A stretch of 64,000 nt of DNA from Flavobacterium microcysteis (GTDB lineage: Bacteria; Bacteroidota; Bacteroidia; Flavobacteriales; Flavobacteriaceae): contig NZ_VFJE01000056.1 in assembly GCF_006385255.1 (NCBI RefSeq), positions 124,001-188,000 on the forward strand, given 5' to 3'. Made by a program: the position numbers and the translations under genes. Below are positions 34,224-42,805 of this stretch, one piece after another (the stretch's first letter is position 1; each line of letters starts with the position of its first letter). A model generated the notes under the pieces. That model made no database searches, was not told the origin of the DNA, and was given only the letters and a program-made list of their open reading frames with translations.

Positions 34224-34847
34224 ATGGAAAAATTAGATTTAACAAAGAAGTATAAAACGTATTTTACTTCCAAAACAAAACCTGAAATTGTTGAGATAGA
34301 GCCTGCACATTTTATCTCAATAACGGGCAAGGGCAATCCTTCTGAAAAAAGTTTTTCGGAAAAAATACAAGCACTTTATACAACAGCCTATACCATCAAA
34401 TTTGTGTTCAAACAGCAAGACAAAGATTTTACAGTTTCAAAACTGGAAGGGTTATGGTGGTATGACGAAAAGAAATTTGCAGGAATTACTATGGACGAAG
34501 CACCAAACGCAATTGCCAGGAGTGAATGGGAATATCGTTTGTTACTGCGATTACCGGAATATGTGACTGAAGATGATGTAGAAAAGGCAATTCAAGCCGC
34601 TTTCGCAAAAAAGAAACTAGAACTTGTAAAAGAAATCGAGTTTTTTAGAATGAACGAAGGGAAATCGGTACAGATGCTGCATGTTGGCCCATTTTCAAAG
34701 GAAAATGAAACGTTACAGGAAATGAAAAAAATGATAGAGGAAAACGGCTTCCAAAAAAATGGACTGCACCACGAAATCTACCTTTCAGATTTCAACAAGA
34801 CAGAAGAAAGTAAACTCAGGACTATTTTAAGAGAACCGGTGAAATAA
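34224..34847 (+). CDS. GyrI-like small-molecule-binding domain protein
   Basis: A 207-residue cytosolic protein of the GyrI-like/SOUL-type superfamily that binds small hydrophobic ligands. The pattern matches YdhR/Rob C-terminal-like proteins with KPEIVEIEPAHFISITGKGNPSE, ARSEWEYRLLLRLPEYVTEDDV and VQMLHVGPFSKENETLQEMKKMIEENG. The frame is open 10 codons upstream (34194), but MEKLDLTKKYK is the more natural start. The gene stands alone, with a strong bidirectional terminator at its end. The ligand is unknown. Confidence 0.8.
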   Translation: MEKLDLTKKYKTYFTSKTKPEIVEIEPAHFISITGKGNPSEKSFSEKIQALYTTAYTIKFVFKQQDKDFTVSKLEGLWWYDEKKFAGITMDEAPNAIARSEWEYRLLLRLPEYVTEDDVEKAIQAAFAKKKLELVKEIEFFRMNEGKSVQMLHVGPFSKENETLQEMKKMIEENGFQKNGLHHEIYLSDFNKTEESKLRTILREPVK

Positions 34848-34853
34848 ATAGAA

Positions 34854-34891
34854 AAAACAACAAAAGCCATTGAAATGGCTTTTGTTGTTTT
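34854..34891. terminator. Bidirectional terminator
   Basis: A perfect 17-base stem: AAAACAACAAAAGCCAT (34854-34870), loop TGAA, ATGGCTTTTGTTGTTTT (34875-34891). It separates the convergent GyrI-like and RND pump genes. Confidence 0.9.
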
Positions 34892-34907
34892 GCTAAAAGC
34901 TTTTTGG

Positions 34908-37900
34908 TTATTGCTTATTTTCTCGATTCTTATTATTTACCCACCAATACAAAGGTGGGATGAGCAAAGGAGCAAAAAGTAAAGTACTTGCTAAGCCTCC
35001 AATAATTACGGTTGCCAATGGCCGTTGAATATCAGAACCAATACCGCTGGAAACAGAAGCGGGGATAAGCCCAAAAATAGCTAGGATAAGTATAGATAAT
35101 AACGCTCTCAATTGTTCTTTAGAGGTTTGTCCAATCCGCTTTTTTGATAAGATATTGCCAGATGTTGCCCTGTTTAATGCTGAAACAAGCAACACTCCTG
35201 CCATTACTGATATTCCGAAAATAGAAACAAAACCGACACCTGCTGAAACATTAAAATAATATCCACGTAAGAGCAATGCTATAATTCCGCCAGCCAAAGC
35301 AAATAGAATGCAGCTTGTTGTAACCAGGGTGTGCCTAAAGTTTTTGTATAGCATAAAAAGGAATATAAAAACCATTGCCAATGTTAAGGGAATTGTCAGT
35401 GCCAGTTGTTTTCCGGCACGTTCCAAATTTTCATATTGACCGCCATATACCAATTCGTAGCCTTTTGGAATGGTTATATCATTTTCTATTTTCTTTTGCA
35501 GTTCCTTTACGAAACCACCCTGATCTCGGCCTCTGATATTGGTACGCACGGTTATCATCCGCTTGTTGTTGTATCTGTAAATATTGGTCTGTCCTTCTAC
35601 AAAACTGATTTTGGCGAGCTGTTCCAACGGAATAAGAGAACCGCTTGAAGAAGGCACAAGCAATTTTTGGATTTCGTCAATATTGTTTCGGAATTGAGGC
35701 AGATAGCGGATGACAATATCATAGCGTTTTGCTCCGTCATACAGAACAGAAATGTTTTTACCGCCAATAGCAGCTTCTATCATATTTTGAATATCGGCTA
35801 CATTGATACCATATCGTGCTGCCTGTTCCCGATTGATATTGACAGCCAGCTGTTCCTGTGTTCCTTCCTGTTCGATGTTTACGCCTACGCTTCCATGCAT
35901 TGATTTTACGATATGGGCGATACTGTCTGCCTTGTTTCGCATCAGTGTCAAATCATCGCCTACAATTGAAACAGCAAGGTCGGCGGCACTTCCGGTTACA
36001 ATTTCCATTACCTGATCGATAATAGGCTGTCCGGAAGAAAATTTCACGCTTGGCAGTTCGTTTTCCAGTTCAGTACTGATCTGTTTCACTAATTCTTTTT
36101 TGGAAATAGTATCATTCCATAGATGGTATTCTTTTAAGCCTACTAAAATTTCGTTTCGATTGGCGGGAAACGGATCGGTACCATCATCATTTCTGCCTGT
36201 CTGGGTAATGACGTAAGAGATTTGCGGGTATTTTGAAATGATCTTGCGAATCTTTGGAGCATATTTGGCATTTTCCTGTATGGTAATTCCAGCTGGGAAA
36301 TTGCCCCGAAGAAAAATAGAACCTTCATCCAATTCCGGCAAAAATTCTGTCCCTAATTTCATTCCGAATGAAATCAGGAATAACACCACTCCAAAACCGA
36401 TGAGTACCGTTTTTTTATAATGCTTCAAAAGTTTGGAAAGCATTTTTCCATAGCCGTTTTCTAAAAAAATAAGTAACCTGTTTTTATGTTCTTTGAATGG
36501 CTTATCAGGATTTGAAATGGCTTTGTTGTAAACAAAAGAAATCAATACCGGAATAAAGGTTAATGCGGCAATCATAGAACCGATAACTGCAAATGCCAGA
36601 GTTAGAGCCATAGGCGAAAAAAGCTTGCCTTCTACTCGGGTCATCAAGAGGATAGGCATATAGGCCAATATGATGATTGTTACAGAGAAGAAAATTTCAC
36701 GGCCAACTTCTTTTGCAGAAAGTAACGTCATCTGTACAATTCCATTTCCTTTTTCTTCTGGTGTTGCGTTCCGGTATTTCCTAATGAGATGCTCTGCCAT
36801 TACTACAGCACCGTCTACAATTATTCCAAAATCAATCGCACCCAACGAAAGCAGATTGGCAGGAATACCCGTAAGTCGCATAATGATAAAGGCAAAAAGC
36901 AATGAAAAAGGAATAGTGAGTGCCACGACTAAAGCACTTCGCATACTTCCCAAAAAGAAAATGAGGATGATGATAACGATACTAACACCTTCAAACAAGG
37001 TTTTTCCAACAGTGTGTAGTGAATGGTCAATTAAAAAGCTTCGGTCATAAAGAGTCCTGATTTTTACACCTTCCGGCAATTCGCTTTGCTGTAAATCGGC
37101 AATTCGCTGTTTCAGTTCTGCCAATACCTCACTTGGGTTTTCATACCTGCGGAGCAAAATAATTCCTTCAACTCCGTTATTTACCTCTACATTTCCTCCG
37201 GCAACAGTATAACCCAATACTCCGCTTGGCGGCGGCGGAGCAATTTCTACGCTTGCCACATCCCGTACAAAAACAGGTATTCCGTTTTCTGATTTGAGTA
37301 CGATATTTTCAATATCACTTTCATTCTTGATGGCTCCCAATCCGCGAACGGCAAAACCCTGACCGCCACGTTCCAGGATATTTCCACCAGTGTTTTGGTT
37401 GTTTGCAATTACGGCGTTTTCTACTTCTGAAATGGTAAGACTGTACTTGCGTAGTTTGTCCGGATACGTAAGGATATGGAATTGCTTCAAAGGTCCACCA
37501 AAAGTGGTAATATCGGCTATTCCTGCAGTCTGTAATAAATAGGGCTTGATTACCCAATCCTGCAAATCCCTTAACTGAATAGGCGAAAAGGTTGGAGGTG
37601 CTTCGACCACATAACGGAAAATCTCACCAACTGCTGTAGACAGCGGAGCAAGTTCAGGCGAGACGCCTTCGGGCAATTCGGCTGTTGCAAGGCGTTCCAT
37701 GACCTGCTGTCTTGCAAAATAGTCATCCGTGCCATCTTTAAAAGTGAGCTGTACAACACTTAGACCAAAAATAGTCCTGCTTCTTCGGTCTAGTACATTG
37801 GGCGTATTTTGCAGTGCTCTCTCTATAGGAACGGTAACCTGTTGTTCTACTTCTTCGGCTGCACGACCTTGATATTGTGCAACAATAATTACGTTGGTAT

Positions 37901-38030
37901 CGGCTATATCAGGATAGGCTTCAATTTTCAGATTTGTAAAACAATAATAGCCAATTGCCATTAGTGCAAAACTGACCACTATTACAAGCCAGCGGTTTTT
38001 TAGGGAGAATATCAGTAGCTTATTAATCAT
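34908..38030 (-). CDS. Heavy-metal RND efflux pump (CzcA/CusA family)
   Basis: A 1040-residue, twelve-helix inner-membrane proton antiporter that exports metal cations as the core of a tripartite system. It has the HME-RND signature GAIDFGIIVDGAVVMAEHLIRK with the Asp, Asp and Glu of CzcA. Large periplasmic domains follow helices 1 and 7. There is no TolC fusion, and a separate TolC gene lies upstream. It is last in the metal block and separated from its adaptor gene by mgtC and mgtA. The metal (Cu/Ag, Zn, Co, Cd or Ni) cannot be fixed from the sequence. Confidence 0.92.
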   Translation of the reverse strand: MINKLLIFSLKNRWLVIVVSFALMAIGYYCFTNLKIEAYPDIADTNVIIVAQYQGRAAEEVEQQVTVPIERALQNTPNVLDRRSRTIFGLSVVQLTFKDGTDDYFARQQVMERLATAELPEGVSPELAPLSTAVGEIFRYVVEAPPTFSPIQLRDLQDWVIKPYLLQTAGIADITTFGGPLKQFHILTYPDKLRKYSLTISEVENAVIANNQNTGGNILERGGQGFAVRGLGAIKNESDIENIVLKSENGIPVFVRDVASVEIAPPPPSGVLGYTVAGGNVEVNNGVEGIILLRRYENPSEVLAELKQRIADLQQSELPEGVKIRTLYDRSFLIDHSLHTVGKTLFEGVSIVIIILIFFLGSMRSALVVALTIPFSLLFAFIIMRLTGIPANLLSLGAIDFGIIVDGAVVMAEHLIRKYRNATPEEKGNGIVQMTLLSAKEVGREIFFSVTIIILAYMPILLMTRVEGKLFSPMALTLAFAVIGSMIAALTFIPVLISFVYNKAISNPDKPFKEHKNRLLIFLENGYGKMLSKLLKHYKKTVLIGFGVVLFLISFGMKLGTEFLPELDEGSIFLRGNFPAGITIQENAKYAPKIRKIISKYPQISYVITQTGRNDDGTDPFPANRNEILVGLKEYHLWNDTISKKELVKQISTELENELPSVKFSSGQPIIDQVMEIVTGSAADLAVSIVGDDLTLMRNKADSIAHIVKSMHGSVGVNIEQEGTQEQLAVNINREQAARYGINVADIQNMIEAAIGGKNISVLYDGAKRYDIVIRYLPQFRNNIDEIQKLLVPSSSGSLIPLEQLAKISFVEGQTNIYRYNNKRMITVRTNIRGRDQGGFVKELQKKIENDITIPKGYELVYGGQYENLERAGKQLALTIPLTLAMVFIFLFMLYKNFRHTLVTTSCILFALAGGIIALLLRGYYFNVSAGVGFVSIFGISVMAGVLLVSALNRATSGNILSKKRIGQTSKEQLRALLSILILAIFGLIPASVSSGIGSDIQRPLATVIIGGLASTLLFAPLLIPPLYWWVNNKNRENKQ

Positions 38031-38092
38031 TGCTTGTTTTTTTAGGATTTTACTATATCCGAATGTGTTTTATCTGTAAATAGATGGCTGTA

Positions 38093-40801
38093 TTATAGCC
38101 AGGAATTGAATTTTTTAATGAACCAGTTTTTTACTAATTGTGTAAGCAAGCAATAGCTGATTAGTATGGCTATGAGCCATGGGAAATAGCTCAAAGGCAA
38201 AGGCTGCATTTTTAATGCTGCTGCAAAAGGTGAAAAAGGAATCAGGATGCCTATAACCATAATCAATGAAGTTAAAGCGACTACCGGAGTTGCTGCCCAA
38301 CTTTGTATAAAAGGGATCTTTCGGGTACGTATCATATGTATGATCAGCGTTTGCGAAAGCAGGCCTTCTATAAACCAGCCGCTTTGAAAAAGGGTTTGAT
38401 GTTCAACCGTATTTGCTTTGAATACAAAAAACATGACCGCAAAAGTGGCAAAATCAAAGATGGAGCTTATCGGGCCAATGAAAAGCATAAATCTCGACAC
38501 GCTTCCTGCATCCCATTTTTTTGGTTTTTGGATAAATTCTTCATCCATTCTGTCCCACGGAATAGAAATCTGTGAAACATCATAGAGCAGGTTTTGTATC
38601 AGCAGATGTACAGGCAACATAGGTAGGAATGGCAAAAATGCACTTGCTCCAAGCATACTGAACATATTCCCGAAATTGCTGCTGGCTGTCATTTTGATGT
38701 ATTTAATGATATTGCCAAAAGTCCGCCTGCCATATATCACGCCTTTACGTAGTACCATAAGGTCTTTTTCCAGCAAAATAATATCGGCACTTTCTTTCGT
38801 AATGTCTACGGCTGTATCTACGCTGATACCTACATCAGATTCTTTTAATGCGGCGGCATCATTAATACCATCGCCCATAAAACCAACGGTATGACCTTTG
38901 CCTCGCAGTGCCTTTACTACCCGTACTTTTTGCAAGGGATTTAGCTTGGCAAAAACGGAAACAGTATCAATTTGCTGTAATAATTCATCATCGGTCATTT
39001 TTTCCAAATCGCTGCCATTGACCACATACTGCACAGGAATACCTATATCATTGCAAATTTTCTTTGTAACAATTTCATTATCGCCCGTGAGTACTTTTAT
39101 GCTTACGCCTAATTTTTGCAAGGCTTGAATAGCAGGTTTTGACGATGGTTTTGCAGGGTCAAGAAAACCAATAAACCCGGTTAAAGTAAGTTGGTTCTCA
39201 TCTTGAACGGAATAGGTGAGCGGATGCGAACCGTCAAATTCACGAATGGCAACCAGCAAAACCCGAAGTCCTTCTTCATTCATTTTTTTAGAAGTATTCA
39301 ATACGGTGTTTCGCATGGTGTCGTCCATTGGAACGATGGTGTCATTCTCGATATGGAGACTACGGTCATCACCGGGATCAAAAGCATTGGTGCATAATTC
39401 CAACATTTCTTCAACGGCGCCTTTAGTAATAAGAAGATGTTTGCCGTTATGCGTTTTCAGTACGACAGACATCCGTCTGCGTTGAAAATCGAAAGGGATT
39501 TCATCTACTTTAATATATTGTTCCTCTACTTTCAGATAGTCGTGCAAATCGGCGTGTTCCAGTACGGCTTCGTCCATCAGGTTTTTAAGTCCTGTTTGAT
39601 GGTAGCTGTTGAGGTAGGCCCATTTTAGGACTTCATCATCTTCTATTCCGTAAACATTCAGGTGTTTTTCCAATACAATTTTATCCAATGTCAAAGTTCC
39701 GGTCTTATCTGTACAAAGAATATCCATTGCCCCAATGTTTTGGATGGAGTTCAGCCGTTTTACGATTACTTTATGCTTGCTCATGGTTACAGCACCTTTT
39801 GCCAGATTAGCGGTAACTATCATGGGCAGCATTTCAGGTGTTAGACCTACAGCGATAGCGATGGCAAAGAGCAATGCTTCTGCCCAATCGTTTTTTAGCA
39901 AACCGTTGATTAAAAAAATAAGCGGAACCATTACCAGCATAAAACGGATAAGCAAAAAGCTGACCTTATTAATCCCTTTATCAAAGCTGGTTTCGGGACG
40001 TTCTCCCACAATAGATTTGCTGATACTTCCAAAAAAAGTATAGCTTCCTGTAGCAACAACAATTGCCATAGCAGAACCGCTTACCACATTCGTACCCATA
40101 AAGCAGACATTATTGAGCTCTGTAGGCTGCTTTTGTTCAGCATTACGTATTGGGAAATGATTTTTTTCAACCGGCAAGGCTTCACCTGTGAGCATGCTTT
40201 CGCTGACAAAAAGGTCTTTGCTCTGCATAATGCGGCAGTCGGCGGGAATCATATCTCCGGCAGACAGATGTATGATATCGCCAGGAACAAGTTCGCTGAT
40301 AGGGATTTCTTTTTTACCGGTAAACTTTCTCAACACGGTAGCCGTGGTTTTTACCATACTCTTTAGCTTTTCGGCAGCCGAATTACTTCGGTATTCCTGC
40401 ACAAAACGCAAAAGCGCACTTACCAAAATCATAATAGAAACTACAATTACGGTTTTGAAATCACGGTCTTCGGCAGTGGGCAGCCATACATCAATAATAA
40501 ATGAAACGGCAGCAATGACTAGCAGTATGTAAATAAAAGGATTGGCAAATGCTTTCAATAGCTGAATAAATCGCTTTGGTGCTTTCTGGTGCTGCAATTC
40601 ATTAACTCCAAATTTCAGCCTGCGTTCTTCTGCAGTAGCATTGGTTATTCCTTGCTCACTTGTTTCCAGCATGGCATATACAAACTTATCATCCTGGCTG
40701 GATGCGTTTTGCAGTTTGGTAACGGTTCCCATATTCATTCCGCTGGAATTGATTATGGAGTGGAGCGGGTTTTTTAATTTCGTTTTTAAGTGTATCATCA
40801 T
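38093..40801 (-). CDS. mgtA: Magnesium-importing P-type ATPase
   Basis: A 902-residue P3B-type ATPase that imports Mg2+ down its gradient using ATP. It shows LTGEALPVEK, the phosphorylation motif LCTDKTGTLTLDKI, FMGDGINDAAALKESDVGISVDTAVDITKESADIILLEKDL and a C-terminal membrane domain with NMFSMLGASAFLPFLPMLPVHLLIQNLLYD, all typical of MgtA/MgtB. The frame opens 19 codons earlier (40858), but AGAGGA lies just before the ATG at 40801. It follows mgtC, with two tandem hairpin elements in the leader. Confidence 0.92.
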   Translation of the reverse strand: MMIHLKTKLKNPLHSIINSSGMNMGTVTKLQNASSQDDKFVYAMLETSEQGITNATAEERRLKFGVNELQHQKAPKRFIQLLKAFANPFIYILLVIAAVSFIIDVWLPTAEDRDFKTVIVVSIMILVSALLRFVQEYRSNSAAEKLKSMVKTTATVLRKFTGKKEIPISELVPGDIIHLSAGDMIPADCRIMQSKDLFVSESMLTGEALPVEKNHFPIRNAEQKQPTELNNVCFMGTNVVSGSAMAIVVATGSYTFFGSISKSIVGERPETSFDKGINKVSFLLIRFMLVMVPLIFLINGLLKNDWAEALLFAIAIAVGLTPEMLPMIVTANLAKGAVTMSKHKVIVKRLNSIQNIGAMDILCTDKTGTLTLDKIVLEKHLNVYGIEDDEVLKWAYLNSYHQTGLKNLMDEAVLEHADLHDYLKVEEQYIKVDEIPFDFQRRRMSVVLKTHNGKHLLITKGAVEEMLELCTNAFDPGDDRSLHIENDTIVPMDDTMRNTVLNTSKKMNEEGLRVLLVAIREFDGSHPLTYSVQDENQLTLTGFIGFLDPAKPSSKPAIQALQKLGVSIKVLTGDNEIVTKKICNDIGIPVQYVVNGSDLEKMTDDELLQQIDTVSVFAKLNPLQKVRVVKALRGKGHTVGFMGDGINDAAALKESDVGISVDTAVDITKESADIILLEKDLMVLRKGVIYGRRTFGNIIKYIKMTASSNFGNMFSMLGASAFLPFLPMLPVHLLIQNLLYDVSQISIPWDRMDEEFIQKPKKWDAGSVSRFMLFIGPISSIFDFATFAVMFFVFKANTVEHQTLFQSGWFIEGLLSQTLIIHMIRTRKIPFIQSWAATPVVALTSLIMVIGILIPFSPFAAALKMQPLPLSYFPWLIAILISYCLLTQLVKNWFIKKFNSWL

Positions 40802-40884
40802 AATCCTCTTTTTGTTGATGAATAAATTTCCAGACCTTGAAGCAAACAAATTGGGCACATGTTTTTATGCTGTTGAAAAAGAAA

Positions 40885-40963
40885 AGTTGGGAGAAGGAAT
40901 AGCTGTATGGCTTAAACTAACGCTATAAATTTGATGGCATTCCTATACTCCCAACTTACTTTA
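40885..40963 (-). ncRNA. Tandem structured element, copy B (mgtA leader)
   Basis: Read on the minus strand, AGTTGGGAG and CTCCCAACT form a perfect closing stem, with AGGAAT/ATTCCT above it and a run TTTTCTTTTT after it. The apical part holds ATTTATA and AGCCATACAG, both shared with copy A at 41013-41097. The shared block also includes TAAAGTAAGTTGGGAG at its 5' end. It is 84 bases before the mgtA start and looks like a terminator-coupled regulatory RNA. Confidence 0.65.
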
Positions 40964-40986
40964 CGGCTTTTGAAACCGCATTAATA

Positions 40987-41006
40987 CAACAGTGGAGGTA
41001 CTGTTG
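40987..41006 (-). promoter_or_regulatory. Hairpin with anti-Shine-Dalgarno loop
   Basis: CAACAGT and ACTGTTG form a 7-base stem. On the minus strand the loop is ACCTCC, the exact complement of GGAGGT. It lies between the two tandem elements. Confidence 0.45.
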
Positions 41007-41012
41007 GAAAAA

Positions 41013-41097
41013 AGTTGAGAGAAGGAATATATCTCTGTATGGCTGAAATCATAGTTATAAATCGGATTCAGTTCCTATAATCTCCCAACTTACTTTA
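41013..41097 (-). ncRNA. Tandem structured element, copy A (overlaps the mgtC 3' end)
   Basis: Minus-strand AGTTGGGAGA and TCTCTCAACT pair (one G-U), with AGGAA/TTCCT above and a run of six T after it. It starts inside the last codons of mgtC and shares TATAGGAA, ATTTATA, AGCCATACAG and ATTCCTTCTC with copy B. The G-C pair of copy B is G-U here, so the stem is kept while the sequence changes. Confidence 0.65.
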
Positions 41098-41765
41098 ATT
41101 ACTTTTTCTTCTATGGTCAGACGGCTTGCTACCCGTTCGATCATATTATCCTGCGGCGTTGCCGATTTGATAACGGCTGTTATTGTTACATGGCTTATAT
41201 CGTCAGTATCATCACTGGTCAATGATTTTAGTAATAGTTTTTCTTCATTTCCGAGCATCTGCATCAGCAATACCCGAATGTGATTTTCGACTTCGGTTTT
41301 GCATTTTATTGTGAACAGATAGTCAATTTGTGTAGTAGCGGATTTAATAAATGTAAGCGAGCTCAGTTTTTGTCCAAGCGGACGCAGAAGCATATGCGTA
41401 AGCATAATTGCGGCTGTAACAATGCCTGCCTGTGCAAATAAGCCCAAACCGCAAAGTGAACCCACGGCAGCTGAACACCAAATAGTGGCAGCTGTGTTTA
41501 AGCCCTGAACGCTCAAACCGTCTTTCATGATTACGCCTGCACCTAAAAAACCAATACCGGTTACAATTTGTGCTGCAATACGGCTTGGATCGCCTGCATT
41601 ATCCGTCAGAGAAACCGAAAGCAATATAAAAGCAGCAGAACCTAACGACACCAAAGTATTGGTGCGTAACCCGGCGCTTTTTTGCCGCCACTGTCGTTCA
41701 ATGCCAATAGAAGCACCAAAAACAAGTGCAAACAAAAGGCGGATAGAAAAACTTAAAATGGTCAT
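41055..41765 (-). CDS. mgtC: MgtC/SapB-family membrane protein
   Basis: A 236-residue inner-membrane protein. The N-terminal MgtC domain (residues 1-140, about five helices) contains GASIGIERQWRQKSAGLRTNTLVSLGSAAFILLS, GFLGAGVIMKDGLSVQGLNTAATIWCSAAVGSLCGLG, all hallmark motifs. The C-terminal ACT-like cytosolic domain begins near residue 148. In other bacteria MgtC supports growth at low Mg2+ and inhibits the F-type ATPase. It directly precedes mgtA, and its last codons form the 5' arm of the first tandem hairpin. Confidence 0.9.
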   Translation of the reverse strand: MTILSFSIRLLFALVFGASIGIERQWRQKSAGLRTNTLVSLGSAAFILLSVSLTDNAGDPSRIAAQIVTGIGFLGAGVIMKDGLSVQGLNTAATIWCSAAVGSLCGLGLFAQAGIVTAAIMLTHMLLRPLGQKLSSLTFIKSATTQIDYLFTIKCKTEVENHIRVLLMQMLGNEEKLLLKSLTSDDTDDISHVTITAVIKSATPQDNMIERVASRLTIEEKVIKVSWEIIGTESDL

Positions 41766-41800
41766 TGGTTCTGATTTTATAATTACTTACTCAGGGCAAA

Positions 41801-42805
41801 TCAATACCCAAAGCTTAATCCTTTTAATTGCATTACACCTTCAATGGCAATTTCATCGCCATTATTTAATCCTTTAAATACAACTATCCTGTTGCCAATC
41901 TGCTGTCCGGTTTGTATTTCTCGTCGTTCAAATTCGTGAGCCGACTTTTTAGCAAATACATAATTTTTTCCTTGTACGGTGGCTAAAGATGTTTTGCTTA
42001 TGGTAACAAAATTGCCTTCGTTTAATCCAAATGAAATGTTGGCGAACATTCCGGCTTTGATTTTGCTCGTACTATTGTTTACTCGTATTCGGATTTTTAC
42101 CATTCGTGTGGCATTGTCAACCACATCGGCAATATTTTCCACTTTTCCGGTATAGGTTTCGTTCGGGAATGATGAAAAAGAGATAGAGCAGGAACTTCCT
42201 TCGTTAATCTTGCTGATTTGGTTTTCAGGAATGTCACAGATGATATAAGCTGCTCCGGCTTTTGCATTTCGCAAGAGTTCGGGATTAAAACCGCCGGATT
42301 TTAATTTGGCTTCATGCTCAATCAATGCGGCTTTTTCATTGGCAAGACTTGTTTGTTCCATGCTTAACGCTGCCTGGGCATTTAATAAATCCTGTCCTGT
42401 GGCCGATCCATGTTGCTGCAAATCTTTTGTGCGTTCTAGTTCAATCTGTTTTTGGCGAATGTTGATGTTCTGGATTTGGCGGATATTAGCCTGATGCTGG
42501 ATCAGCTGTGTATAATTGCTTGCCAGTTCTGGTTTTTCAAATAATATGATGTTTTGTGATGCTCCAGTGTTTGACGAAACAATTATAGCTCCGACATTAC
42601 CGATGGCAGCTAGGTCAGCATTGACACTATTGTCGTTTACTTTTTCGGTTTTGAAAAATGTAATAGCTGCTGTATCCTGAAAGGATATTTCCTGACCACT
42701 GTTACTAACTGTCGGGGTTGCATTTTTTTCCTCTTTCTTTTTTTCCTCATTTCTGCAGGAAGTAAGAAGTAGGAGCATAGGCAATAAGTATTTTATATTT
42801 TTCAT
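41801..42805 (-). CDS. Membrane-fusion protein of an RND efflux system
   Basis: A 334-residue periplasmic adaptor with a lipoprotein signal (LLPMLLLLTSC, Cys 17). It shows the helical hairpin (HQANIRQIQNINIRQKQIELERTKDLQQHGSATGQDLLNAQAAL) and beta-barrel parts of HlyD/CusB-type adaptors (ENQISKINEGSSCSISFSSFPNETYTGKVENIADVVDNATRMVKIRIRV). The lipoyl part is short. It overlaps the TolC gene stop by one base and should link that channel to the CzcA-type pump, although mgtC and mgtA lie between them. Confidence 0.85.
   Translation of the reverse strand: MKNIKYLLPMLLLLTSCRNEEKKKEEKNATPTVSNSGQEISFQDTAAITFFKTEKVNDNSVNADLAAIGNVGAIIVSSNTGASQNIILFEKPELASNYTQLIQHQANIRQIQNINIRQKQIELERTKDLQQHGSATGQDLLNAQAALSMEQTSLANEKAALIEHEAKLKSGGFNPELLRNAKAGAAYIICDIPENQISKINEGSSCSISFSSFPNETYTGKVENIADVVDNATRMVKIRIRVNNSTSKIKAGMFANISFGLNEGNFVTISKTSLATVQGKNYVFAKKSAHEFERREIQTGQQIGNRIVVFKGLNNGDEIAIEGVMQLKGLSFGY

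Noticed and set aside
40885..41097. Identification of the tandem elements as M-box riboswitches
   Set aside because: Only GCCATACAG matches my memory of the M-box. The remaining conserved parts and the needed length are missing, so a known class cannot be claimed.
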